Assembly: GCA_947496465.1 (NCBI GenBank)
Contig: CANMCX010000002.1
Location: forward strand, 558,001-622,000
DNA: 64,000 nt
Direction of reading: 5' to 3'
Source of the DNA: Marinifilum_A sediminis
Lineage (GTDB): Bacteria; Bacteroidota; Bacteroidia; Bacteroidales; Marinifilaceae
The stretch's first letter is position 1; each line of letters opens with the position of its first letter. Positions 52,652 through 63,070 of the stretch are shown here, piece after piece. The notes under the pieces are model-generated. The model was given only the letters and a program-made list of their open reading frames with translations, ran no database searches and was not told where the DNA came from. The translations under genes and the position numbers were made by a program.

Positions 52652-53443
52652 CTAAACGATAAAGCCTGAAAAATCACCTTCTAAAAAAGTTCTTAACTCA
52701 GCGCAAGTTATTCTTACTTTAATATTTCCACCCATTATATAGGAAATATTCCCAGTCTCTTCTGAAACTGTAATTACATGTGAATCTGTAGCCTGACTCA
52801 TTCCAATAGCAGCTCTATGCCTTAATCCAAGACTCCCAGGTATATTACTACTATCGGTAACCGGAAGTATACAACGCGCCGCAAGTATTCTATTATTTGC
52901 TACGATAACCGCGCCATCATGAAGCGGTGAATTCTTAAAAAATATAGATTCTAAAAGTGTTCCAGAAACTCTAGAATTAATCAATTTTCCGGTTTCCGCA
53001 TAAGATTGTAAATCGGTATTTTTCGCCAACACAAGCAATGCACCAGTTTTAGATTTCGACATGTGTTCACATGCGGCAACAATCGATTTAATTTCCTCTT
53101 CCCGAACACCTTTATCGTCAAATGCAAACCAATTTTCAAGACTGAATTTCTGATTTACATTGTAGCGAGAACCGAGAAGTAACAAAAACTTTCTGATTTC
53201 CTGCTGGAATACAATAATCAAAGCTATTACACCTACCCCAATAAATTGCCCGAGTATACTACTTAGCAATTCCATATTCAAAGCTCGAACCAGTAACCAC
53301 ATTAGGTAAAAAAGAAATAAGCCAACAAAAATATTAATAGCAACTGTACCTCTTATTAAAAGGTAAACCTGATATAGTAAAAGGGCAACCAACAAAATAT
53401 CTAAAATATCGAAGAGTCCCAGAGTTATAAATGCAGTGATCAT
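52652..53443 (-). CDS. cdaA: Diadenylate cyclase CdaA
   Basis: A 263-residue membrane enzyme that makes the signal nucleotide cyclic di-AMP from two ATP. Three membrane helices occupy about residues 1-85. The DAC domain follows, with the motifs HDGAVIV and LGLRHRAAIG, the catalytic DGA and RHR. CdaA controls osmotic and cell-wall functions in other bacteria. It is encoded downstream of folP, the order found in Bacteroidota. Confidence 0.95.
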   Translation of the reverse strand: MITAFITLGLFDILDILLVALLLYQVYLLIRGTVAINIFVGLFLFYLMWLLVRALNMELLSSILGQFIGVGVIALIIVFQQEIRKFLLLLGSRYNVNQKFSLENWFAFDDKGVREEEIKSIVAACEHMSKSKTGALLVLAKNTDLQSYAETGKLINSRVSGTLLESIFFKNSPLHDGAVIVANNRILAARCILPVTDSSNIPGSLGLRHRAAIGMSQATDSHVITVSEETGNISYIMGGNIKVRITCAELRTFLEGDFSGFIV

Positions 53444-53495
53444 TTTTTTGTATTAAATTCAGTCTGTAAGCAAAATTACAATTTTATCGGAACTT

Positions 53496-54368
53496 TTATG
53501 ATTGCGATTTGATCTTTGAGTAAAGTTTTACACATTCTACAGCTTCCCTAACATCGTGGACCCGAAGAATAGAAGCTCCTCTTTCCAAAGAAATCATATT
53601 TAAAGCCGTTGTCCCATTTAAACTAGTAGATGGATCACCTCCCAGAAACTTATAAATCATCGATTTTCTGGATACACCAATCAAAACAGGAAGATTAAAT
53701 ATATTAAATTCTTTCAAGCGAGCCACTATCTCATAATTGTGAACCAATGTTTTTCCAAACCCAAAACCCGGATCTAAAATAATATCCTTACAACCCAATG
53801 AATTTAGCTTCTTAATTCTTTTTTCAAAAAAATCCATCAACTCTCCCATTAAATCATCGTATTCAGGATTTTTCTGCATATTTTGCGGTGTTCCTTTTAT
53901 ATGCATCATGATATAAGGAACTTTCAACCGTGCGACAGTTTCATACATTGACTCATCCAATGTTCCGCCCGAAATATCGTTAATGATACAAGCCCCAAAT
54001 TCCTCAACAATTTTAGATGCAATTTCAGCTCTAAAGGTATCAATTGATAAAATTGCCTTTGGAAATTCTTTGCGAACGCATTTTACCGCTGGCGCCATTC
54101 TTTTGTACTCCTCAGCTGTACTTACTTCAGCTGCACCAGGTCGCGTTGAATAAGCTCCCAGATCAATAATATCGGCTCCTTCGTCAAGTATTTGGCTTGC
54201 TCTTTTAATGATATTCTCCTCATTCAAATAGCTTCCACCATCGTAAAACGAATCAGGTGTTAGATTCAAAATTCCCATAACCAAAGGGTTTCGGAAATTA
54301 ATTGTATTATCACCACACTTAATAGTAAGATTATCGCTGTTAAAACAATTTGTTTTGTAATTTTGCAT
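53496..54368 (-). CDS. folP: Dihydropteroate synthase
   Basis: A 290-residue enzyme of folate synthesis, joining p-aminobenzoate to the pterin. Motifs: NLTPDSFYDGGSY near residue 35, DLGAYSTRPGA near 73, and a later IIDP-like stretch (DIILDPGFGFGKT) around 190. The start at 54368 is preferred because the upstream 17 codons are hydrophobic and not typical. It leads the folP-cdaA-epimerase operon and faces the DUF1599 gene. Confidence 0.96.
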   Translation of the reverse strand: MQNYKTNCFNSDNLTIKCGDNTINFRNPLVMGILNLTPDSFYDGGSYLNEENIIKRASQILDEGADIIDLGAYSTRPGAAEVSTAEEYKRMAPAVKCVRKEFPKAILSIDTFRAEIASKIVEEFGACIINDISGGTLDESMYETVARLKVPYIMMHIKGTPQNMQKNPEYDDLMGELMDFFEKRIKKLNSLGCKDIILDPGFGFGKTLVHNYEIVARLKEFNIFNLPVLIGVSRKSMIYKFLGGDPSTSLNGTTALNMISLERGASILRVHDVREAVECVKLYSKIKSQS

Positions 54369-54469
54369 AACCGATTTTTTTTGAACTAATAACCAAGCAA
54401 AAGTAAAATAAAATAACAAGGCTAAGCCTTAATTTACTACTTTTACAGGGAAATTTTCTATAACACACT

Positions 54470-55015
54470 ATGAGCAAAACAGAACAGCAGTACAATTCAA
54501 TTATTAAAATTTGTACCGATATCTTCACTAAAAAAATGCATGATTACGGAACAGCCTGGAGAATTCTTCGTCCAAGTTCCATTACCGATCAAATTTACAT
54601 TAAGGCACAACGCATTAGAAGTATTGAAACAAAAGGGACAAGTAAGATTGATGAAGATATTCGTTCTGAATTTATAGCAATTGTAAATTATGGTATAATG
54701 GGGATTATCCAACTGGAATTGGGTACATCCGAAGAGGAGCTGCCAAACGACAAAGCATTAGAGCTATACGAAAAGTATTTTCTACAGGCAAAAGAGTTGA
54801 TGGAAGCTAAAAACCACGATTACGATGAAGCCTGGAGAAGTATGAGAGTAAGTTCATATACAGATCTTATCCTGATGAAAATCAACAGAACCAAACAAAT
54901 TGAAGATCTTCAAGGGAAAACATTAATTTCAGAAGGTATTGATGCCAATTACTTCGATATGATTAATTACTCAGTGTTTGGTTTAATTAAAATAGAATTT
55001 GAAAACGCCCAATAA
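54470..55015 (+). CDS. DUF1599 (Nmad5-like) protein
   Basis: A 181-residue soluble helical protein of the DUF1599 family. It is an internal duplication: the block around MHDYGTAWRILRPSS in the first half returns as NHDYDEAWRSMRVSS in the second. Families of this kind have been linked to nucleotide chemistry, but the function here is unknown. It is the first gene of a tight plus-strand group with the DoxX gene and tpiA. Confidence 0.85.
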   Translation: MSKTEQQYNSIIKICTDIFTKKMHDYGTAWRILRPSSITDQIYIKAQRIRSIETKGTSKIDEDIRSEFIAIVNYGIMGIIQLELGTSEEELPNDKALELYEKYFLQAKELMEAKNHDYDEAWRSMRVSSYTDLILMKINRTKQIEDLQGKTLISEGIDANYFDMINYSVFGLIKIEFENAQ

Positions 55016-55026
55016 ATCAATAACCA

Positions 55027-56280
55027 ATGAGAGCATTGCAATTCATAAGTCGCTTATTGGTTGGATTTGTATTCATCTTTAGCGGATTTGTTAAAGCAGT
55101 TGACCCAATGGGATCAACATTTAAATTCTCCGATTATTTTGTTGCATTTGGAATGGATTCATTTAAAGAGATTGCATTCCCTTTAGCCATTTTACTATCA
55201 ACTGTTGAATTTGTGGTTGGCTTGGCATTATTCTTTAATGCTCGAAAAGCATTTACTTCATGGATGGCACTGCTTTTCATGTTGTTTTTCACTCCTCTAA
55301 CATTGGTACTTGCCATTACAAATCCGGTAACCGATTGCGGATGCTTTGGAGATGCTTTGGTACTTAGTAACTGGGAAACCTTTGGCAAAAACTTGATCAT
55401 TCTTGGGCTTACTTTAATCGTTTTCTTTGGTAGAAAGAAGGATACAAAAACGTATCCTGTTTGGGAACAAAATTTATTAATTGGTTTTGCAACTGTTTTC
55501 ACAGTATGGATTTCAGTTTATTCTTATCACCATTTACCAATTATCGATTTTAGACCTTATCATATTGGTGCCAATATTTCTGATGGAATGATTATTCCAG
55601 AAGGAGCGCCTGCCGATGAATATCGAAGCTTATTCAAATATGAAAAGGGTGGTGTTGTCAAAGAATTCGACGAAACCAACTACCCTTGGCAAGATACAAC
55701 CTGGAAGTTTGTTGATTCTGAACAAACTTTATTAAAAGAAGGATACACACCTCCTATTCACGATTTTTCCATTTCTAATCATATGGAAGGTGATATTACA
55801 AGTCAGGTTTTATCCGATGAACGCTATAGCTTCCTGTTAGTATCCAAAGAACTTTCGAAAATAGATGAAAGTGCCTTATCTAAAATTAAGGATTTAGCAA
55901 TGTATGCTCTCGAAAATGATATTCCATTAATAGGATTGACCGCCTCGGCTCAGAGTGAAATGAATGAGTTCAAGAATGATAATGAGCTTCCTTTTGATTT
56001 TTACAATACTGACGAAATTCAGTTGAAAACAATTGTAAGATCAAATCCGGGATTATTATTGCTACACAAAGGAACTATTTTAGGAAAATGGCATTTTAAT
56101 GATTTCCCAAAAGCAGATGAGCTGAAAGGAAATTTAGCTGCCTATTCAATTACAAAACATCAAAAATTAAATATCAAACTAGTTTTTATTAGTATTACAT
56201 CAACTTTACTGTTGCTGATTTGTTTGTTCATACTACTGAGCAGTGGAAAAGCAAGAGTAAAAAACAGATTACAATTATGA
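55027..56280 (+). CDS. DoxX-family membrane protein (BT_3928-like)
   Basis: A 417-residue membrane protein. The first four helices (about 1-160) match DoxX; they contain AITNPVTDCGCFGDALVLSNWETF, with the two-Cys segment typical of this subgroup. A soluble domain (about 175-380) follows, then one C-terminal helix (about 385-405). It is found in an operon with DUF1599 and tpiA in many Bacteroidota. Function unknown. Its stop codon overlaps the tpiA start. Confidence 0.85.
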   Translation: MRALQFISRLLVGFVFIFSGFVKAVDPMGSTFKFSDYFVAFGMDSFKEIAFPLAILLSTVEFVVGLALFFNARKAFTSWMALLFMLFFTPLTLVLAITNPVTDCGCFGDALVLSNWETFGKNLIILGLTLIVFFGRKKDTKTYPVWEQNLLIGFATVFTVWISVYSYHHLPIIDFRPYHIGANISDGMIIPEGAPADEYRSLFKYEKGGVVKEFDETNYPWQDTTWKFVDSEQTLLKEGYTPPIHDFSISNHMEGDITSQVLSDERYSFLLVSKELSKIDESALSKIKDLAMYALENDIPLIGLTASAQSEMNEFKNDNELPFDFYNTDEIQLKTIVRSNPGLLLLHKGTILGKWHFNDFPKADELKGNLAAYSITKHQKLNIKLVFISITSTLLLLICLFILLSSGKARVKNRLQL

Positions 56281-57032
56281 GAAGAAAAATTGTTGCAGGA
56301 AACTGGAAAATGAACAATACCCTTGAAGAAGGTATTGAGTTGGCGGGACAAATTAATGATCTTGTTGAAAACACTGAAATCAACGATGTAGATGTAGTTA
56401 TCGGTACTCCTTTTATTCACTTAACTGAAGTAAACAAGGTTGTAAGTGAGAAAATCGCTGTAGCAGCTCAAAACTGTGCTGACGAAAAAAGCGGTGCTTA
56501 CACGGGTGAAACTTCTGCTGCTATGATTAAATCAACAGGTAGCAAATATGTTATTTTAGGTCACTCTGAAAGAAGATCATACTACGGAGAAACCAACGAA
56601 ACTTTGGTTAAAAAAGTAAACTTGACTTTAGAAAACGGATTAGCTCCAATTTTCTGTATTGGTGAAGTTTTGGAAGAGCGTCAGGCTGAGAAACATTTCG
56701 ATGTTGTAAAAAGCCAAATCGCTGAAGGGGTATTCCACTTATCAGCTGAAGAATTCGGTAAAGTTGTTTTGGCTTACGAGCCAGTTTGGGCAATTGGTAC
56801 TGGTGTAACTGCTTCTTCGGATCAGGCACAGGAAATGCACGCTTTTATACGTAAAACTTTAATTGAGCAATACGGTGAGGAAGTTGCAAATAACACTTCT
56901 ATCCTTTACGGTGGTAGCTGTAAGCCTTCAAATGCAAAAGAATTATTTGCCAATGCTGATGTAGACGGTGGTCTTATTGGTGGTGCTTCTTTAGCAGCTG
57001 AAGATTTCATGGGAATCATTACTGCTTTTTAA
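56277..57032 (+). CDS. tpiA: Triose-phosphate isomerase
   Basis: A 251-residue glycolytic enzyme that interconverts dihydroxyacetone phosphate and glyceraldehyde 3-phosphate. The Lys of GNWKMN (residue 12), the His of HSERR near residue 97 and the catalytic Glu in AYEPVWAIGTG near 169 are present. The ATG at 56277 overlaps the stop codon of the DoxX gene by 4 bases; a start 19 codons earlier lies inside that gene and is not plausible. Codon use is of a well expressed gene. A strong terminator follows. Confidence 0.98.
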   Translation: MRRKIVAGNWKMNNTLEEGIELAGQINDLVENTEINDVDVVIGTPFIHLTEVNKVVSEKIAVAAQNCADEKSGAYTGETSAAMIKSTGSKYVILGHSERRSYYGETNETLVKKVNLTLENGLAPIFCIGEVLEERQAEKHFDVVKSQIAEGVFHLSAEEFGKVVLAYEPVWAIGTGVTASSDQAQEMHAFIRKTLIEQYGEEVANNTSILYGGSCKPSNAKELFANADVDGGLIGGASLAAEDFMGIITAF

Positions 57033-57050
57033 TAGCAAATAAATACAAAA

Positions 57051-57086
57051 CAAAAGCCGATACACTAGTATCGGCTTTTGTTTTTT
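57051..57086 (+). terminator. Intrinsic terminator of tpiA
   Basis: A perfect 13-bp stem (57051-57063 with 57068-57080), loop of four, and a T run. Confidence 0.9.
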
Positions 57087-57138
57087 CTGGGGTTTAACAT
57101 ACCTTGCAGGCAGAAAAAATACAAAACAAAACATACTA

Positions 57139-57975
57139 ATGGACTACATTGAATTAAAGTGCCAGATTACTCCTTTTTCTGAAGATATTGGTGATATTCT
57201 AATTGCTGAATTGGGTGAAATTGATTTTGAAAGCTTTACCCAAACTGACGATACCATTGAAGCTTACATACAAGCTCCTCTTTTCGACATGCAAAAGGTT
57301 GAAGAATTAACGGTTAATTACCTACCTAATTTCGAATTTACTTATTCCCATAAAACCATTGAATCTCAAGATTGGAATGCGGTTTGGGAATCGAACTTTC
57401 AGCCAGTTATCATTTCCGATCAGGTAGTTATTCGAGCATCTTTCCATACCGATACTCCAAAAGTTCCTTACGATATCGTTATTGATCCAAAAATGTCTTT
57501 CGGAACCGGACATCACTCCACGACTTCATTAATGGTTCAAAATATTCTTGAAACCGATCTTGAAGGCAAAAGAGTATTAGATATGGGTTGTGGCACTAGT
57601 CTGCTTGCCATTTTAGCTTCGAAAAGAAATGCTATTAGAGTGGATGCCATTGATATTGACGAATGGCCGTATAAGAATTCATTGGAAAATATTAAAAATA
57701 ACGGAACCAAAAACATATCCGTATTTTTAGGTGACGCCGCTTTATTAGAAGGAAAAACCTACGATGTTGTATTGGCGAATATCAACAGAAACATTTTGGT
57801 AAATGATATGAAACACTATGTTGCCTGTCTACCTAAGGACGGTATTTTGATTATGAGTGGATTCTATACCGAAGATCTATCACATATTCAGAAAGAAGCT
57901 GATAACAACAATATGACTTACCTTGATCACAAAGTAGATCAAAACTGGGTATCTGTACGATACAAAAAAGCTTAA
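57139..57975 (+). CDS. prmA: Ribosomal protein L11 methyltransferase
   Basis: A 278-residue SAM-dependent methyltransferase. The N-terminal substrate domain (about 1-110) is followed by the PrmA signature SFGTGHHSTT near 121-130, the SAM motif VLDMGCGTSLLAI near 149-161 and the catalytic ANINRNIL near 214-221. It methylates lysines of ribosomal protein L11. It is followed by its own terminator. Confidence 0.95.
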   Translation: MDYIELKCQITPFSEDIGDILIAELGEIDFESFTQTDDTIEAYIQAPLFDMQKVEELTVNYLPNFEFTYSHKTIESQDWNAVWESNFQPVIISDQVVIRASFHTDTPKVPYDIVIDPKMSFGTGHHSTTSLMVQNILETDLEGKRVLDMGCGTSLLAILASKRNAIRVDAIDIDEWPYKNSLENIKNNGTKNISVFLGDAALLEGKTYDVVLANINRNILVNDMKHYVACLPKDGILIMSGFYTEDLSHIQKEADNNNMTYLDHKVDQNWVSVRYKKA

Positions 57976-57988
57976 GTAACAATATAAG

Positions 57989-58040
57989 GTGCCAAGCGTA
58001 AAGGATAGTTCTTATTCTTTAAACTTGGCACTTTCTTCTT
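57989..58040 (+). terminator. Probable terminator of prmA
   Basis: GTGCCAAG (57989-57996) pairs with CTTGGCAC (58024-58031), with an inner AAAG/CTTT stem, followed by a T-rich tract. Confidence 0.7.
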
Positions 58041-58100
58041 TAAAATCGGTGAAAATTGTTAAATTGCCTAATACTTTTCCTTTACCGAAAACTCTCGATC

Positions 58101-61100
58101 ATGCATATTTCATATCGCTATTTCATTTTCTTAATCGTAGTTTTTACAACTAAATCCATTTTTGCGCAATCCATTAAATCGTTTACACGTGATTCTATTC
58201 AATTCCAAAAGGAAATATTAGAGTTTATGGATAACCCTAGCAAGAAGAAAGAATACAAAGAATTTGCAGAACAATTCCCTCCATTTTGGAATGCGCTCCA
58301 ATCCAATATCGAAGAAAGAAATAATGTGTATGAAATTAGTGATTTGTTGAGAGCTAAAAGAGCACGCTCCTTCCCCGATTTTTACAATTACTTTAAAACA
58401 TTACTACTATTTCAACAACAGAACAGAAGTGCGAAAGATTTCTCGAGTTGGCACAATGGTTTACTTCAACATGTTCAAAATCGAAAATCTAAATTGAGTA
58501 ATACCAAAGATTTCTTAATTCAAACTCAAAATTTTCTGCAAGACAGTATCATAAATAAATCATACTCTACCCAATGGAAAGTTAAAAATGCCTCTTACAA
58601 CTATCAATTCGATGATAAATTAAGCATTCAAATTAATACAGCTGAATTATATTGTATTGCCCAAAGAGATACTTCCCGAATTTATAATACAAAAGGAATT
58701 TACTACCCTTTTGAAAAACTATGGATTGGAGAAAAAGGAAAAGTTAGTTGGGAACGCGCTGGAAAAAATATTGATCAGGAATATGCAGTTTTCGATTCCT
58801 ACAAGCTCAACACCAACAAATCAAACTTTGAGGTTGATACAGTAGATTATTTCAACCCTAAAATATCAGCCAAAAACATTAAAGGAAGTTTACGCGAAAA
58901 AGTAAATGCGGTGAAAGATCCTGAAAGAGCTTTATATCCACGCTTCTCCTCTTTCGACAATAATATCAAAATTAACGAATTATTCGAGCATATCGATTAC
59001 AAAGGAGGTATCTCAATTCACGGAGCTAAATTTATTGGTAAAGGCAGTCAAACTTCTCCATCAGAAATTCAACTTTCGAGGAATGACACCCTTTTCCTTA
59101 TCGCAACTTCGGAACACTTTACATTTCAAAAGGACAGAATAGCAGGGAAAGATACCAAAATTGAAATCCTTATTGATACATGTAAAATATACCATCCAGG
59201 ATTGTTGTTCAAATACTTTCCTAAGAAAAAAGAACTCAATTTAATCCGAGATGGAGAAGGTGTTTCCAAGAGTCCTTATTTCAATAACTATCACAACCTG
59301 ATAATGGATTTTGGAATGTTGATATGGAGAATTGATGAGAATATGATGCACTTTGGTAGCATGAAAGGCGCAACCAAACGACAAGCTCACTTCGAATCGA
59401 TGAATTACTTTAGTATGAATCGATTTATGCGAATTCAAGGTATGGACCAGCAAAATCCATTGGTCCTGTTACGTAAATTTGCCGACTATTTGTATTCCGA
59501 AATCTTTACCGCTCAAGAATATGCTGATTACATTAAAAAACCAGTCAATCAGGTCAGACAACAGCTGTTTTCACTATCCTTTCAGGGCTTTGTATCCTAT
59601 AATTTAAGCACCGACGAAATTACCTTACAGAAACGTATTACCGACTACATTAAATCGGGCATGGGGCGACAAGATTATGATGTAATACAATTCAACACTC
59701 AAACTGACGATAAAGAAGCCGACGCCATTTATTTCATAGGGAGTTCCAATTTGCAAATTAATGGAGTAAGAAGAATAGCGGTAAGTGATTCTCAGAATGT
59801 GGTTATTTTCCCAAAGTATCAGAAAATTGTATTGAAAAAGAACCGCGATTTTGAGTTTGATGGTAAAATAATGGCAGGACTACTTGACATGTATGGAAAA
59901 GATTTTCAATTCTCGTACGATAATTTTAAGGTAGATTTGAAATTAATTGATTCCCTGCAAATGAATGTTACTGTAGACTCATTAAGTAAATTTGGGAAAC
60001 GCTACACAAGTCAGTTGGGAAGTGTAATTGAAAAAATTACCGGTGATTTGTTAATCGATGATCCAAATAACAAATCGGGAAATAAGGATTTTCCTGAATA
60101 TCCAATATTCAATAGTGCCGATTCCAGTTACGTATTTTACGACGATAAAAAAATTCAGAATGGTGTTTACAAAAGAGATGAGTTTTTCTTTAGAGTCGAC
60201 CCTTACACCATTAACAATATCAACGATTTCGACCGAGAAGATATACAATTGACAGGAACTTTTGTTTCCGATAGCATCTTCCCTACTTTCGACGAAACAT
60301 TAACCATTCGTGAAGATAACTCACTTGGATTTGAATACACGACCTCCAATGATGGTTTTCCAGCATACAGCAATGGATTGTTTACCGATACTATTTTCCT
60401 ATCAAACAAAGGACTTAGAGGAAGTGGTACTTTAAATTATTTAAGCTCAATTACTCAATCCAACGATTTTGTTTTCAGACCAGAAAAAATGCACACCAAT
60501 GCACAAAGTTTTGAGTTAAAAGAACAAGATACCAAAATGAACAATCCTGAAATTAATGGTGAACAGATCTATACAGAGTGGTTCCCCTATAAGGATGAAA
60601 TGTATGTGAAAAGTAGCGCCTTACCACTGGATATGTACAAAGAACTAGCAACATTGGCTGGTACGATTAAAATTACACCTGAAGGAATTACGGGTTCGGG
60701 AAATATGGAACTCGTGAATGCTGAAATCGATTCGAAATATTTTACATACAACAAAAAGAACATCTTAGCTGACACCGCTAGCTTTAGAATTCTGAATGCC
60801 GATACAACGGGATATGCATTTGAAACCAAATCGGTGAATGCCGATATCGATTTTATAACTCGTAGCGGTTCTTTTGTAAATACTTCGGCGGATAATGTTA
60901 GTGTATTTCCTGCCAACCAGTACATGAGTTATATCAATAACTTTAAGTGGTATATGGATATGCAAACTATTGAATTTGGCACCGAAGACGAAGCTGTTCT
61001 TGCAAGCATGTGGGAACAAGATAAAATTGAAGATTTAGCTGCAGCATCCGTAAACCAATTCATTTCAACCGATCCAAAACAAGATTCGCTTAGTTTTGTT

Positions 61101-62570
61101 ACTCCATTGGCAAAATACAGTGCGATCAATCATAGCATTGATGCGAAATATGTGAAAAACCTAACTATTGCCGATGCCAAGCTGTATCCAAACCATGGAG
61201 ATTTGAAAATTGCAAAAGGTGGTTTACTCGAAACCTTCAGAAATGCCGAAGTAATTGCCGATACCATCAACCAATTCCATAAACTATTCGATGCAACAAT
61301 TAATGTTCATGGGAAAAATAGGTACTCTGGATCGGGGAATTACACCTATGTAGATGAAAACGAAGAGGAACAAAATCTGTTCTTTGATGTAATAGATGTG
61401 GATTCAACCGGACAAACCATTGCTTTAGGAAATATTACCGAAGAAAAATCGTTTACCCTAAGTCCAAAATTCGATTACAAAGGAAAGGTAAAATTACTAG
61501 CTCGAGATTCATCTCTATTCTACGATGGACAAACACATATTCGAAACAATTGCGAAGAAATTGAGGACAATTGGCTTGATTTTTCAGGCACTATCAATCC
61601 TAAGGATATTTTGATTCCTGTGAAATTACATGCGATTGATGATGACAGATTGAAATTGTACAATTCATTTTTCTTAACCAACGATTCCATTCACATCTAC
61701 TCTTCATTTTTATCGAGAAGAATATTCTATACCGATAATGTTCTGCTCGAGGCTAAAGGTTTCTTAACCTATAATCACAAATTGAATGCCTATCAAATTG
61801 CAGAGAAAAACAAGTTAAAGAATCGTGATGCTCAAGGTAGTCTCATCACCTTTTATCAAAACAATTGCAACCTAAAAGGGGAAGGTAAAATTAATTTGGG
61901 TGCTGAGCTTGGACAAATAAAACAAATTGCTTCTGGTAACATCGAGCATGATTTAAACAGCAATATCGTTACCCTCGATATGATTTTGGGTATTGACTTT
62001 TTCTTTAGCGATCAGGCTCTAAAAATAATGGAGAAAACTTTCAGCGAAGCTAGTTTACCTACCAGCAAACCGAATAAAGAGGTTTACACAAGAAAACTTG
62101 CAGAAATAATGGGCAGAAACAATGCAGAAAAGGCAATGGCTACACGCGATGCTAATGGTATGTTTAAGAATTTGCCAAATGAATTAAAACATAGCATCTA
62201 TTTCAACAACATCGATTTTATTTGGGATAAAGAAACCAAAGCTTACCAATCGATTGGTGATATTGGTATTGGTAATATCAATGGCAAACAGATAAACAAA
62301 ACCATTAAAGGAAAAGTGGAACTGGATAAAAAGCGTAGCGGTAACCGCTTGACGATGTATCTGGAAATTGACAAATCGACCTGGTTCTATTTCGAATATC
62401 ACCATGGTGTGCTATTTGTTCGCTCATCAGATAATGAATTCAATACCATAATTACCGATACCAAGGAAGACAAACGTGAATTTAAAGATCCGCTTAAAAA
62501 GAATCCTTATTCGTATATTATCACACCACGATCGAAGAAAACAAAATTCCTAAAAAGATTTAACCTCTAA
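58101..62570 (+). CDS. Giant exported protein of unknown function
   Basis: Unrecognised protein of 1489 residues with a signal peptide (about 1-23, from the ATG at 58101; an earlier start adds a poor N-terminus). No membrane segment or catalytic motif is evident beyond the signal. The first half is helical and charged; the rest is beta-rich with repeated short motifs (GSGNYTYVDE, GSGTLNYLSS, GSGNMELV). It has homologues only in a general sense, as large Bacteroidota proteins of the envelope; a lipid- or polymer-transfer role, as in AsmA-like proteins, is only a guess. A terminator follows. Confidence 0.75.
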   Translation: MHISYRYFIFLIVVFTTKSIFAQSIKSFTRDSIQFQKEILEFMDNPSKKKEYKEFAEQFPPFWNALQSNIEERNNVYEISDLLRAKRARSFPDFYNYFKTLLLFQQQNRSAKDFSSWHNGLLQHVQNRKSKLSNTKDFLIQTQNFLQDSIINKSYSTQWKVKNASYNYQFDDKLSIQINTAELYCIAQRDTSRIYNTKGIYYPFEKLWIGEKGKVSWERAGKNIDQEYAVFDSYKLNTNKSNFEVDTVDYFNPKISAKNIKGSLREKVNAVKDPERALYPRFSSFDNNIKINELFEHIDYKGGISIHGAKFIGKGSQTSPSEIQLSRNDTLFLIATSEHFTFQKDRIAGKDTKIEILIDTCKIYHPGLLFKYFPKKKELNLIRDGEGVSKSPYFNNYHNLIMDFGMLIWRIDENMMHFGSMKGATKRQAHFESMNYFSMNRFMRIQGMDQQNPLVLLRKFADYLYSEIFTAQEYADYIKKPVNQVRQQLFSLSFQGFVSYNLSTDEITLQKRITDYIKSGMGRQDYDVIQFNTQTDDKEADAIYFIGSSNLQINGVRRIAVSDSQNVVIFPKYQKIVLKKNRDFEFDGKIMAGLLDMYGKDFQFSYDNFKVDLKLIDSLQMNVTVDSLSKFGKRYTSQLGSVIEKITGDLLIDDPNNKSGNKDFPEYPIFNSADSSYVFYDDKKIQNGVYKRDEFFFRVDPYTINNINDFDREDIQLTGTFVSDSIFPTFDETLTIREDNSLGFEYTTSNDGFPAYSNGLFTDTIFLSNKGLRGSGTLNYLSSITQSNDFVFRPEKMHTNAQSFELKEQDTKMNNPEINGEQIYTEWFPYKDEMYVKSSALPLDMYKELATLAGTIKITPEGITGSGNMELVNAEIDSKYFTYNKKNILADTASFRILNADTTGYAFETKSVNADIDFITRSGSFVNTSADNVSVFPANQYMSYINNFKWYMDMQTIEFGTEDEAVLASMWEQDKIEDLAAASVNQFISTDPKQDSLSFVTPLAKYSAINHSIDAKYVKNLTIADAKLYPNHGDLKIAKGGLLETFRNAEVIADTINQFHKLFDATINVHGKNRYSGSGNYTYVDENEEEQNLFFDVIDVDSTGQTIALGNITEEKSFTLSPKFDYKGKVKLLARDSSLFYDGQTHIRNNCEEIEDNWLDFSGTINPKDILIPVKLHAIDDDRLKLYNSFFLTNDSIHIYSSFLSRRIFYTDNVLLEAKGFLTYNHKLNAYQIAEKNKLKNRDAQGSLITFYQNNCNLKGEGKINLGAELGQIKQIASGNIEHDLNSNIVTLDMILGIDFFFSDQALKIMEKTFSEASLPTSKPNKEVYTRKLAEIMGRNNAEKAMATRDANGMFKNLPNELKHSIYFNNIDFIWDKETKAYQSIGDIGIGNINGKQINKTIKGKVELDKKRSGNRLTMYLEIDKSTWFYFEYHHGVLFVRSSDNEFNTIITDTKEDKREFKDPLKKNPYSYIITPRSKKTKFLKRFNL

Positions 62571-62584
62571 TTACCACATAATAA

Positions 62585-62610
62585 AAAGGCGCCCTTTAAA
62601 GGCGCCTTTC
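62585..62610. terminator. Bidirectional terminator
   Basis: AAAGGCGCC (62585-62593) pairs with GGCGCCTTT (62601-62609). It ends the giant gene and may also serve ywbE on the minus strand. Confidence 0.8.
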
Positions 62611-62624
62611 ACATTTACAATATC

Positions 62625-62652
62625 GTACAGATGGCATTAATGCCATCTCTAT
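62625..62652. repeat. REP-like palindrome
   Basis: AGATGGCATTAATGCCATCT (62629-62648) is a perfect 20-bp palindrome, with three further pairs outside a C-C mismatch. It lies just after ywbE and 1.1 kb before a gene for a REP-associated transposase, whose family acts on hairpins of this kind. Only one copy is visible in the window. Confidence 0.5.
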
Positions 62653-62663
62653 ACAATAATTAT

Positions 62664-62861
62664 TTATTTGATTATTTCCTGAACACGACCAACCTGTCCA
62701 TCCTCCAAACGCACCTTAATACCATGCGGATGAACTGCCGAATTGGTCAACAAATCTTTCACAATTCCTTCGGTTAACTTTCCGCTACGCTGATCAGCTT
62801 TCAATACAATTTTCACACGCAAACCCGGCTTTATATTCGCTCTTTTATCTCCTTCGTTCAT
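62664..62861 (-). CDS. YwbE family protein
   Basis: A 65-residue protein with the YwbE pattern: GLRVKIVLKADQRSGKLTEGIVKD, then HPHGIKVRLEDGQVGRVQEI. The family is widespread, conserved and of unknown function; the fold is likely a small beta barrel of the kind that binds nucleic acid or protein. It stands alone on the minus strand. Confidence 0.88.
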   Translation of the reverse strand: MNEGDKRANIKPGLRVKIVLKADQRSGKLTEGIVKDLLTNSAVHPHGIKVRLEDGQVGRVQEIIK

Positions 62862-63070
62862 AATCTTGGTTTTTAATAGTCCCTAATACAAATGTAGTGG
62901 GTTTTTGTGGGATTCGCATAGCTTTAATTATACATTTAATCTAGAACTTAAATGTTGTATAATCATAAACAACAAATCCGTCAAGAACTTAACAAAAGAT
63001 TAATAATTTATTCTTTTATCAATTCAAATTCTCTTATATTTATAAAACATATAAAATTTCAAAAGTATAT

